64,000 bases of DNA from Tritrichomonas musculus (lineage: Eukaryota; Parabasalia; Tritrichomonadida; Tritrichomonadidae). The DNA lies in the NCBI GenBank assembly GCA_039105265.1, contig JAPFFF010000028.1, positions 1,116,001 to 1,180,000 of the forward strand. The letters are read 5' to 3'. Shown piece after piece: positions 10,043-19,418 of the stretch; the first letter of the stretch is position 1; every line of letters begins with the position of its first letter. The position numbers and the translations under genes were made by a program. The notes under the pieces are model-generated. The model was given only the letters and a program-made list of their open reading frames with translations, was not told the origin of the DNA and ran no database searches.

Positions 10043-13000
10043 TTATTCTATGATAGGATAGTATATGATAGAAGCCGTTCCATCTTCACAAAAGGCAACG
10101 ATGAGTGACTCTTCAATGTTATACATTAATTTTATAATTCTTGAATTACATCTGAAAACAGGCTCACCAATTTGCAAGTAAAACGCTTCGAACACGTAAA
10201 TGAAGTTCGAATCATCAGCAACGATCAAAAAGTCAAAACATCCTGGCAATGAAGAAGCCTTAGTCATAGCAACGATTGTTTTCTTCTCAATTTTTGTTGA
10301 TCTAATTTTTTCACCATTGATATTGAATAAAACAACTTTTTCAATTAAACGGTCATTTTTGATTTTTGTTAATAAAACGATAACAAACCCGAAAACGTCA
10401 GTGACGATCATTTTTTTAGGTCTTCCATTTATTTGAATTGAACGGTTCACTTTCATTTTATTCAATTTTAGCTGGCAGAAAAGAAGACAGCCACTTTTTG
10501 TAGCAAAAACCGCTGTGCCGAAAGATTGGCCGATAGCGATACAGCAAATGTTTTCTTTGAATGATGAAATCTGTGAGGATTCAATCGGTTTTGACGGTTT
10601 CGAATTGAGAATACGATAGACGTTATAAAGAGTAACCGTTGCCTCTTTTGATGCAACCGCCAGCCAACCGTCAGGAGTTGTTTCGATTGAATTTATTTCA
10701 AATTTTTGATCAATGCTTTTTTCAATTAAACCGTTTTGACAGTTCACAATTTGTAAACAAGATGAATTGGCAAGACAGACTCTTCTTGGATCAACAAATG
10801 AAATCAAGTGATCATTTAAATCTTGGCTCTGAATTGTTTTCTTATCGCATTTGGCCTTGACAATATTTTCCTGTGATTTAAGTGAACCGAAATCAACAGT
10901 ATAGGAAAATATGTTCAAACTTGAATCGACAAGTGCGAAGAAAAATTTATTCTTCTGTGGCAAAACGGCAACATCAGCCAAAAAAGTTGATGTGACTTCA
11001 AAGGATTTGATTGTCAAACAATGAACAGGAAAATCTGATGATTTTTGATGAGGTGAAGTGACAGGTGAATTGAAAATTTGAATAGATGATTTTGAGGGCA
11101 TAAAATTTTTCCTTTTTGGATGTTTCTCATCAAAAAGTTTGAGAGGAATTTGGCCAAATTTCAATTGAATTTCCTTGATTTTACTTTCATTTATATTTTC
11201 TTGCTTCCAGACTGTTTCATACAACTCGCTTCGGAATAAGTTGTTTGCTTTATTGGCTTCATTTCCGTTCTGCTTGTAGCCCCAGATCAGGTCGATCCAG
11301 TTGCTCAAATTAGACGAAACGAAATCTGACTCTAGTGCCTTTCTATTCAAATAGATAAAATCGAAAGGTGAATTATTTGACCATGGAGGTAATATCACAT
11401 CACCAACCGTTTTATTGTCAATTTTTCCAAGGTCCAGTCCATTTTCATTTCTCAAAAATTCAGGAAGGAAGAAGAATTCAGGAATGAGTTCATTGAATTT
11501 TTTCATTGAATTTTGAAAGGCAAGGTCAATTGAATTGAAAATTTCAGAAGGTTTGGCAAATTTGCCATCATTCTCATCAATGTGCTTCGTCGTGAAAGGC
11601 TCAAGACGGACCAGGTAATCATAAACGAGAGACGAATATGAATAACAATTGTCGTATAAATACGACTTTCCAGCTTCGTTTCTTTGCTTCATTAGCTCAG
11701 CCAGCGTCTGACTGTCAAGGGCTCCCATTGGCTTAGAGAGGTCTCTATAGACAGCTTCATTTTTCAGATCAAGAGTTGGACTTTTGTAGTCCGAAATTAT
11801 CCATGGAAAAACTGGATATTGAGAAGCGTCGTTGAAACTTCTTCCGCTCAAAATGTTCAAGTACATCAAGTACTCAAAATTTGACATCTTCCCGTTCGAC
11901 CAAACTTCGGTTATATGCAAAGAATTCAAAAACGGTTTTGGATTTGATGATTGTATTTTTGACTGGTTAATATTTGGCATCTGTCGAATTCTCGGTATGA
12001 GAATTCTGAACATTGAATTGCTGAAGATCAGCAAGTAGTTTTCTCTTTGCTTTGTGAAAATTTGAATTCCGTCAAATTTGTGATTTTTGTATGCATACAA
12101 AATTGAGTTTATTTCATCAGGATGAAGACAAACAGTATTGTTATGCGATGTGTTTGTGATTGAAATTGATTTGTTGCCAATACTTATGATGACAGGCATT
12201 TCAGCTTTAATTGTTTTCAGTGTACATTCGAGCATTTCTTTGTTACTATTATTTCCACTTTTTTGTTTGTCTTTTGTGTCTTTATTTTCAGACTTAAAAC
12301 CAGGACAAAAAAGCGGATATTTCTGTTGATCATGAACAATCATTGAATATCTTCTTTCAGCTTTCCTTTTATCATCAAAATCTCTGATCATTGATTCCTT
12401 TAGATGCCTGTCATAATTGACAATTATTTTCAGTTTGTGAGGACAACATGAAAAGCAAAAAGATTCATCTCTTTTGAATCCTGAATTGCATGATTTTGAT
12501 AATGAATCAGACCAAGGAGCCTCTGTTATTGTGAGCGAGTGCCATGCATTTCCCCAAGTTTTCATGCTTTCATTTGCATTGATGTTAATGAGGTCAAATT
12601 GTTTGTTTAAGAAACTTGTCATTATATTTTTTACGTCAATTTTATTGGCGAAGAATTGGTCATTCAATGATGTATTGTAGAAATTAAAGAACGAGTTCGC
12701 GTAGATCAAAACATGATGACTAATCATATCATCATGTGTTGACAATTGTGATTCCATCAAGTAATAATTGTATCCTTTTTTCAATTCATCTATATAAGTG
12801 TTAAATTCAGGCAAAATTTTCTTAATTTTGCCGATAAAATTCGGATCGGATTTGTATATGAAAAGTGCAATAACATTCATTATTTCAGCATATTGAATAA
12901 TATTATATTTTTTGTATAAAGATAAGATGGACTTGGCAAGATCTAAATCAAGCCATTTATCATTTAAATCACCAAATCTGAGGCCATATTTGTACTTGGA

Positions 13001-16000
13001 AGAAATTGGACGATCAGAAATGTCAGATTTAATTTCATTTTGAATGATTTCATACAAATTATAAAAAATTTTGATGGTTGAACGATCACATTTGAAATCA
13101 TCGATGTTTGTCCGTATGTTCACTTCATCATCTTCAGAAACAGTCATTTCACACGTGTTATTATTTGATGAAGTGACGGGACCCGAAGTGTCCAAATCAA
13201 ATCTGACATGAAAAGAACCAGGAAGCATTTTCTTCTTCATTTTATTGTATGCATTCAGTGCTTGATTTGGTATTGAATTAGGAAGAGATCCAATGACTGA
13301 TCCGATATCAATTCCAGGCTCATCATCAATTTCAATATCGCTTGATGTATTAGGGTCTGAATCAGATTCTTTAGAAACTTTTTCACTACTTATTTGGTCT
13401 TGGTTTAAAGCATGATTCAAAATTGAATACTGAGACTTTTCTGGCCTGAAAAAGATGAAATTTTTTATTTCTCTAATCAAAGAAGATACATCATTCGGAG
13501 TCAACTTTGGCTGGATTGCAATTCTATATAAAACATCATGTTTAATATTATCGAAAACGTTTGGTTCAAAACAAGAGAGGCCGATAATATCAATTGCATT
13601 AATTAGGTTGTTCCAGTTCTTTTTGAAGAGAGTAATGTTCATTCTAATAATTTCATTGTATAAGTATGTATTTTGGTGGTATGCAAACAGTAACAAAGCA
13701 GGATAAATCATTGACTGTTCACATGTGAAATATTCAAGTTTTCGATTTATTCTCTTTAGCAGCATAATCAAATAACTCGACCCTCCCAAAATTGAATTAA
13801 CACACAAAATTGGAAGAAGTTCAACTGCTTTATTTGCATTCATCAATGAAATCAAAGTCGAAAAAATGTCTTCATGAAACAAGTAGCCTTGATTAACATG
13901 CAACAAAATAACAAATCTTTGAATCGATTTTGTCAGTCGAATTTTCATCCAATTTCCTTTATATTTATAGATAAGCAACAAGACAGAAATGAATCGAATG
14001 ATCAAATCATCATCTTTATCTTCCAATTCAATAATTGAAAAAAGAAGCTGAATTATTAATCGTGAAACTTTCATGTCTACATCGTTGATTATTTGTTTAC
14101 TTGAGAGAATTTTTATCAAAAAGCTGAGCATTTCTTTCTTCTCAGTTAACATTGTCTCATTCAAGCAAATAAATCCAAGAATAACTGAAATTTGATTTGA
14201 TGAAAAATCTGTTTTAAATGATTCACATGCAATTTCATAAAAAGGTTTCCTACAATTCAAATAATTACGATCTTCAGATTCATAAAAACGATGAATTGAA
14301 ATGAGAAACCATTCAAAAGATCTCACCATATCAACCAAATTTTTATAGGAAGAATAAACTTGCTTGTTCCAATGCTGAATGATTTTAACTTGATTTTCAA
14401 TTTCACTTTTTGACCAAATGTTGAAGTCCATCAAAATGGCATCAATAAGCTGCATTTGGAGATCTTTATTTGTGATTATTTTAAGCAAATTGTAATATTT
14501 CAAATACAATTCATAAGTAATATGCAAATCATCAGAATTTTGAAGCAAATAAGATATTGAAAAGAAGCCTTTAAAATCATAAAAAGAATTCTGAACTTGG
14601 TCTCCTAAGATGAATAAATTAGATAGAATTTCAACTCCAAGTTCAGCTAATGAATTGAATTTTGATCCATCTTTAAAAGGAACGTCTAATTGCCCAAATA
14701 TTGGCACAATTAAATCAACATTACAGACATCAGTTAGAAAGCTGGCAAATGATTTAGATTGCTTTTCTAAAACTGGTATTTTTTGATAAGATTCGCTAAT
14801 ACCATCAACTTTCTTAAGTGAAACTAATGACAAATAATTATCGCAAACATCCGGTGTGTATGCAAAAACAATTTTATTCTCACATGAAGATAAGGGCGAC
14901 CTTTGTCCCACATTATTTAGATAACTAAGATCATCATCATTTAGTTGCTTTGATAGCATGAAAAGACCAATCAAAGGTGGCTCAAAATTTTTATCTTCAG
15001 GAACTTGCTTTGAACGATTAATCACACAAGTAATTGGCGATTTCGGAATCATAACTGTAAAAGTGTAATGATCTTTAATCAATTCTTTGTTAACATAAAG
15101 AGAAATAGTTGTTCCTTGATTGTTTGAGTTGTGAGCTAATGAAATCGTGATCATCGTCCAAATTTTGTTGGGAATGCTGAACTGGAAATCAGAACTGTAA
15201 AAAATCGTTCCTGATTGAATTATCACTCTTAATGACTTGTCAATTAATTTGACTTTTAATTTATGATTCTCGCTATCATGAAGAGTGATTATATCTTGCA
15301 TAAAACTGCTGTTCATTGAAGGTAATGAAATCCAAAAAGTAAAACTCATTCCTTCATCGAATGCATCAGTGATAATGTTATCAATTTGAATCTCACTTGA
15401 AGGAAGCATTGGTAATGCTGATACTGGTGAAAACTTTGATAAAATCAAAATTTCATTCAATGTGTCAATGATGTTTTTTTGAATCGGAGACAAATATTCA
15501 GAATCAATCGGACAAAGCAAAGAAAAGAAGCTGTTGACAACAGGAACAGATGAAGTTACACAAGCTATTTTAGAAAACAAATGAAGGAATGAATCAATTA
15601 GTATTTTTGCATTTTCGTCAATTTTCTCTGTTCTGAATTCTTTAATGATATTAATGATTAATCGATCTAATTCAGCAAGCTGACATTTGGCACAATTATC
15701 AAATGAGTATGAACAAAGATCTGAAATGAAATTGATAACTTTACAAACGCTTTTTGATTTGATGAAAATATGAACTAAAGAAGAAAGCATTGTTGCATTC
15801 TTGATTTCGAAAGTTGGTGCCATTTCATCCATTTGTTTATCTGCAATTACTTGAACAAGAGTCAGAATAATTTTATCCTGCCAATTAGTTTCTATGAAAA
15901 GAGCAATTGTTGATTCAATTAAAAAGATATCATTTTCATTTAATTTTTCTTCGTAATAAGTGGCAGCCAAAAAGTTGATTAAATGCAGAACAACCTCGTC

Positions 16001-18973
16001 GGCTTCATCAAACACGAAGCCTTTATCCAATAGGCTATTACAAAGATTTTTAGATATCGGCAATAACCGATAAGAAAGTGACTCATTAACAGAAATAGAA
16101 TTATTTAATGTTTTCAAAATATCAGAAAGCAAAGAAGACATTTCATTTTGACTTAATTTATTACACGAAACAGTAATAATTTTAATTATACTGTGACACA
16201 AGCTTGGCAAAATAACATTATTTTTGTAGGAATCAAATGTCTGATTAAATTCATTTGACAACAAATACTTATTGAGAAATCCAATGAATTGCTGTCGAAT
16301 TGGTGGCTCAATCAAAAGAGCAAAAAAGCTACTAATAAAGTCAAGAGAACAAAAAACAACAGCAAGATTGGAATCATCCTGTAAATAAGATCTAAAATAG
16401 CAGAAAATCATTTTTCTTATTGATAATATAAAATCATCATTTTCATTGAAATTTTGCATTCTATATTTAATTAAGCATTCTATTAATGAATCAGCAAGAA
16501 AAGATAATTTAAAATTAATCTCAGATTTCTGATCTTTCTTCTGCATTGCCATTATTCGACAGACATTTTCACGAGTCAAAAAAGGAAAATCTAGATTTTC
16601 TTTAAGAATTTTGCTAAGCAACGTTGGATAATTAACGATCAATAATTGAAATATGAAGTCACGAAGTGCATTAATGACATCAAAATATGCATTCTGACTA
16701 AAATACGTAATTTTTGGATCAAAAATGCGTTTGTTGTTAAACAACAAAGCACTTTTTTCTTCAATTGTGATACCAGAAAACTTTTTGAAAGAAGATGAAA
16801 GCAAGTAAAAGACGATAGCGCATTGTTCATAAAAAATGCTTTTTGAAAGAATAAAACCGTCTTCTTTCTTTTTGTTTGAAGTTAAATTGTCATCAATACT
16901 TTGAAGATTTTCTGTAGCTTCGGTGATGAAATATTTAGCAAAATTTTCGTCCAAATTTATGATTTGTTCAATAATCAAAACAATGGGAAGAATCTCGGGA
17001 CTAATGAAAGAAGACAAATCTTTTGTATCGAAAGAAACCATTGCGTTTAAATCATCAATATTACTCTTATCAATTTGATACAAATCATCGGGTGGACAAA
17101 AAATTTCAATAGAATCATTTTTTTCAATTTTTTGAGCTTCTTTGTCATTTGTTTTCAGATTATTTTTGTGGAAAGAGACAACATTTGCCAACATTTGAAT
17201 AATGACTGGTTTAAATATTAAAATAAAGTCATCCATTTTAATATAATTTGCAAAATGCAAAAAAAGTTTAAGAAAAATTGGATTCAAATTAATAATGAAA
17301 CCTTTTGTTAATTTGATGATCGACAAAACAACTTTTTGACCGATGCTGTCAGGGTTTTGATCAATAATGGAGTTTGTCATGTCAATCAGCTCAGTTTCTT
17401 CGCCGTTTAATCCATTGTTCGGCGTTAACAATTTGTGAAAAAGAACGTTTATTATTTCATCAGAATTTTTTGGCAAATTTTTATTTTTGACAAAAAAGTC
17501 AGAAACTGCTTTGAAAATGGTTTGGTAATTGTCAATTGACCCGCTTTGGACAGCAGTTTTAATGATGTCAACAAAACAGGAGATTGATATATTACGATAT
17601 CTGACTTTTTGCTCATCATTTGTGGAAATATGAATCATGAAATTCAGAATGAAAAGCAGCACCGAAATGTCAAATTTCTGCTGATTTTGCAAAATCAAGT
17701 GGATTGAAATCCATGCATAAAAGGTGAATAATGCAAATATCTCAAAAACACTCTGATATTCAAACAATTCTTTGTTGGTGCAGATGTTTTCTAAGTGCGA
17801 ATTACAGATTGGAAACACAAAAGATTTGATTGTCTCATCAAAAGTTTTTGTCTTCAAAATCGATTTGATGACTGAATCATCAGGAAAAAGTTTCAAGAGC
17901 AAAACAACCAACTTTTTTGAGTCTTCATTTAAGTCTTGAGGAACCACAAGATTATTTTTATCATGAGAGAAGATTTGATGGCAAAGTTCTTCAAAATTGA
18001 GCAAACTTTCTTCATCATTTTCATCTGCTCTTTCTTTTTCAGTTGCCCTTTCTTCAGTTATTTCTTCAACGTACAAAAACAGCTCTTCTAAGTCAACATC
18101 GTCAAGGCAACAATTCGTGTTTTCATTAGAATCTGACCTTAAACTCAATTTATCAAAAATCTGACTGAAACTTGGCCTTTCGTCGGGATTGTTTGACCAA
18201 CACTTTTGAATCAACTTTTTCAGACCTTCTTTGGTCGGTGCGTAAAAATCTGGTCTCAAACCTTCAATAACTTCCTTCTGAAATTGACATTGAAAATAGT
18301 TTGGGTTGCCAAATCTGCTTTCGTAAGCTCTAGAGCCTGTCACTATTTCGTACATTAAAATTCCGAAAGAAAAAACATCTGATTTCGTACTATAATTGTT
18401 ACTAATGGCTATTTCCGGTGCCATATAAAATGCTGTACTGGGAGACATTGAAAAATATGGATTGAAGATTTTTGAAAAGCTAAAATTTGCTAAAACTGGT
18501 TTATAATCATTATCAAGTAGAATGTTTTCTGGTTTTAAATCCCCGTGAATAACATTGTGTTGGTGAAGAATCATCATCCCATATGCAATTCCAACAAGTA
18601 TGATTTGCTTTTTTGTATTATTAAAATCTGATGGAAGCAATGATTGCATATCTTTTTCAAGAAAGTTTGATAGGGGTTTATTATCAACATAATTCGTAAT
18701 AATTATAACATTATTGTCTTGATTTGAAAACCCTTGAAATCTGATTATTGTTGAATGTTGAATATGAACCAGAGTATTAATTTCTCTTAAAATATAATGC
18801 TTAATATGAATATCATCATTAACAAAACTTGTTGTAGCTGCGAATTTCTTTCCGTTTTCTTTTTCTTGAATAATATTTATTATTTGGAAACAATCTGATT
18901 TAATTTCTTCTATAAATTTATATTTGTTGAGGTCAATCGAGTACTTGTTTAATTGCGTTATATCATTATTCAT
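10043..18973 (-). CDS. Pseudokinase - ConA-like - PH/BEACH - WD40 protein
   Basis: 2976 residues. Residues about 20-280 form a protein kinase fold (TKL-like): HGDLKPEN (143-150), APE (185-187) and the KSDVFSFG helix are clear, but the VAIK lysine is replaced (FAAT, Thr47) and DFG reads NFS (163-165), so catalysis is unlikely. The long middle is helical. A ConA-like domain (GMSFTFWISLP) sits near 1205-1370, a PH-BEACH-like region near 2260-2330, and the BEACH domain near 2360-2640 (SGRSFNDASQYPVFPWIISDY is split here as motif SGRSFNDASQYPVFPW). WD40-type repeats fill the last 270 residues. BEACH proteins act in vesicle trafficking and membrane fission/fusion. Kinase-BEACH fusions are known in some protists. 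One uninterrupted frame of 8.9 kb argues for selection. Confidence 0.9.
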   Translation of the reverse strand: MNNDITQLNKYSIDLNKYKFIEEIKSDCFQIINIIQEKENGKKFAATTSFVNDDIHIKHYILREINTLVHIQHSTIIRFQGFSNQDNNVIIITNYVDNKPLSNFLEKDMQSLLPSDFNNTKKQIILVGIAYGMMILHQHNVIHGDLKPENILLDNDYKPVLANFSFSKIFNPYFSMSPSTAFYMAPEIAISNNYSTKSDVFSFGILMYEIVTGSRAYESRFGNPNYFQCQFQKEVIEGLRPDFYAPTKEGLKKLIQKCWSNNPDERPSFSQIFDKLSLRSDSNENTNCCLDDVDLEELFLYVEEITEERATEKERADENDEESLLNFEELCHQIFSHDKNNLVVPQDLNEDSKKLVVLLLKLFPDDSVIKSILKTKTFDETIKSFVFPICNSHLENICTNKELFEYQSVFEIFALFTFYAWISIHLILQNQQKFDISVLLFILNFMIHISTNDEQKVRYRNISISCFVDIIKTAVQSGSIDNYQTIFKAVSDFFVKNKNLPKNSDEIINVLFHKLLTPNNGLNGEETELIDMTNSIIDQNPDSIGQKVVLSIIKLTKGFIINLNPIFLKLFLHFANYIKMDDFILIFKPVIIQMLANVVSFHKNNLKTNDKEAQKIEKNDSIEIFCPPDDLYQIDKSNIDDLNAMVSFDTKDLSSFISPEILPIVLIIEQIINLDENFAKYFITEATENLQSIDDNLTSNKKKEDGFILSKSIFYEQCAIVFYLLSSSFKKFSGITIEEKSALLFNNKRIFDPKITYFSQNAYFDVINALRDFIFQLLIVNYPTLLSKILKENLDFPFLTRENVCRIMAMQKKDQKSEINFKLSFLADSLIECLIKYRMQNFNENDDFILSIRKMIFCYFRSYLQDDSNLAVVFCSLDFISSFFALLIEPPIRQQFIGFLNKYLLSNEFNQTFDSYKNNVILPSLCHSIIKIITVSCNKLSQNEMSSLLSDILKTLNNSISVNESLSYRLLPISKNLCNSLLDKGFVFDEADEVVLHLINFLAATYYEEKLNENDIFLIESTIALFIETNWQDKIILTLVQVIADKQMDEMAPTFEIKNATMLSSLVHIFIKSKSVCKVINFISDLCSYSFDNCAKCQLAELDRLIINIIKEFRTEKIDENAKILIDSFLHLFSKIACVTSSVPVVNSFFSLLCPIDSEYLSPIQKNIIDTLNEILILSKFSPVSALPMLPSSEIQIDNIITDAFDEGMSFTFWISLPSMNSSFMQDIITLHDSENHKLKVKLIDKSLRVIIQSGTIFYSSDFQFSIPNKIWTMITISLAHNSNNQGTTISLYVNKELIKDHYTFTVMIPKSPITCVINRSKQVPEDKNFEPPLIGLFMLSKQLNDDDLSYLNNVGQRSPLSSCENKIVFAYTPDVCDNYLSLVSLKKVDGISESYQKIPVLEKQSKSFASFLTDVCNVDLIVPIFGQLDVPFKDGSKFNSLAELGVEILSNLFILGDQVQNSFYDFKGFFSISYLLQNSDDLHITYELYLKYYNLLKIITNKDLQMQLIDAILMDFNIWSKSEIENQVKIIQHWNKQVYSSYKNLVDMVRSFEWFLISIHRFYESEDRNYLNCRKPFYEIACESFKTDFSSNQISVILGFICLNETMLTEKKEMLSFLIKILSSKQIINDVDMKVSRLIIQLLFSIIELEDKDDDLIIRFISVLLLIYKYKGNWMKIRLTKSIQRFVILLHVNQGYLFHEDIFSTLISLMNANKAVELLPILCVNSILGGSSYLIMLLKRINRKLEYFTCEQSMIYPALLLFAYHQNTYLYNEIIRMNITLFKKNWNNLINAIDIIGLSCFEPNVFDNIKHDVLYRIAIQPKLTPNDVSSLIREIKNFIFFRPEKSQYSILNHALNQDQISSEKVSKESDSDPNTSSDIEIDDEPGIDIGSVIGSLPNSIPNQALNAYNKMKKKMLPGSFHVRFDLDTSGPVTSSNNNTCEMTVSEDDEVNIRTNIDDFKCDRSTIKIFYNLYEIIQNEIKSDISDRPISSKYKYGLRFGDLNDKWLDLDLAKSILSLYKKYNIIQYAEIMNVIALFIYKSDPNFIGKIKKILPEFNTYIDELKKGYNYYLMESQLSTHDDMISHHVLIYANSFFNFYNTSLNDQFFANKIDVKNIMTSFLNKQFDLININANESMKTWGNAWHSLTITEAPWSDSLSKSCNSGFKRDESFCFSCCPHKLKIIVNYDRHLKESMIRDFDDKRKAERRYSMIVHDQQKYPLFCPGFKSENKDTKDKQKSGNNSNKEMLECTLKTIKAEMPVIISIGNKSISITNTSHNNTVCLHPDEINSILYAYKNHKFDGIQIFTKQRENYLLIFSNSMFRILIPRIRQMPNINQSKIQSSNPKPFLNSLHITEVWSNGKMSNFEYLMYLNILSGRSFNDASQYPVFPWIISDYKSPTLDLKNEAVYRDLSKPMGALDSQTLAELMKQRNEAGKSYLYDNCYSYSSLVYDYLVRLEPFTTKHIDENDGKFAKPSEIFNSIDLAFQNSMKKFNELIPEFFFLPEFLRNENGLDLGKIDNKTVGDVILPPWSNNSPFDFIYLNRKALESDFVSSNLSNWIDLIWGYKQNGNEANKANNLFRSELYETVWKQENINESKIKEIQLKFGQIPLKLFDEKHPKRKNFMPSKSSIQIFNSPVTSPHQKSSDFPVHCLTIKSFEVTSTFLADVAVLPQKNKFFFALVDSSLNIFSYTVDFGSLKSQENIVKAKCDKKTIQSQDLNDHLISFVDPRRVCLANSSCLQIVNCQNGLIEKSIDQKFEINSIETTPDGWLAVASKEATVTLYNVYRILNSKPSKPIESSQISSFKENICCIAIGQSFGTAVFATKSGCLLFCQLKLNKMKVNRSIQINGRPKKMIVTDVFGFVIVLLTKIKNDRLIEKVVLFNINGEKIRSTKIEKKTIVAMTKASSLPGCFDFLIVADDSNFIYVFEAFYLQIGEPVFRCNSRIIKLMYNIEESLIVAFCEDGTASIIYYPIIE

Positions 18974-19418
18974 TGATTATAACGCAAAAGAAAGAGAAGA
19001 TTGTAAAAACGTTTATAAGATTGAATTTAGGGTTCATATCAGAAATTGAAATTGTTTTTCAAAACGCTAAGAAAAAGTTTGCTTATTTGAATGAAAAAGG
19101 TTAATTGTTTTGGATTCTATCATAAATTTATTATTTGAGTATCTCTTCATCACAAATGCAAAATTAAGAAAAAATATCTCAGCCAACTATTTTTTAAAGT
19201 ACATTTGATTTTATTGAATATAAAACCCACCTACCATTTTCTATTCAATTTTTCGATAAAAAAATTGAATAGATTACATTTTTAAATAATAATATCTAAA
19301 TATAAAATAAACATTTTTTAAATAATAATAATTATTTTACCAAATGAACATTTTATCTATATGTATATATCATATTATTATTCTAACTCCTTTATATTGC
19401 ATAAATTTATCCATTTTT
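18974..19418. promoter_or_regulatory. Divergent intergenic region between the BEACH and RCC1 genes
   Basis: About 440 bp between two divergently transcribed genes, so it should hold both promoters. It is very AT-rich. I see no clear trichomonad TCAYW-type initiator that I would defend; no other structure is visible. Confidence 0.3.

Noticed and set aside
19344-19418. N-terminal hydrophobic leader as a signal peptide of the RCC1 protein
   Set aside because: BTB-like/RCC1 proteins are intracellular and the family start resembles MSKKSF; the leader is most simply untranslated AT-rich DNA.
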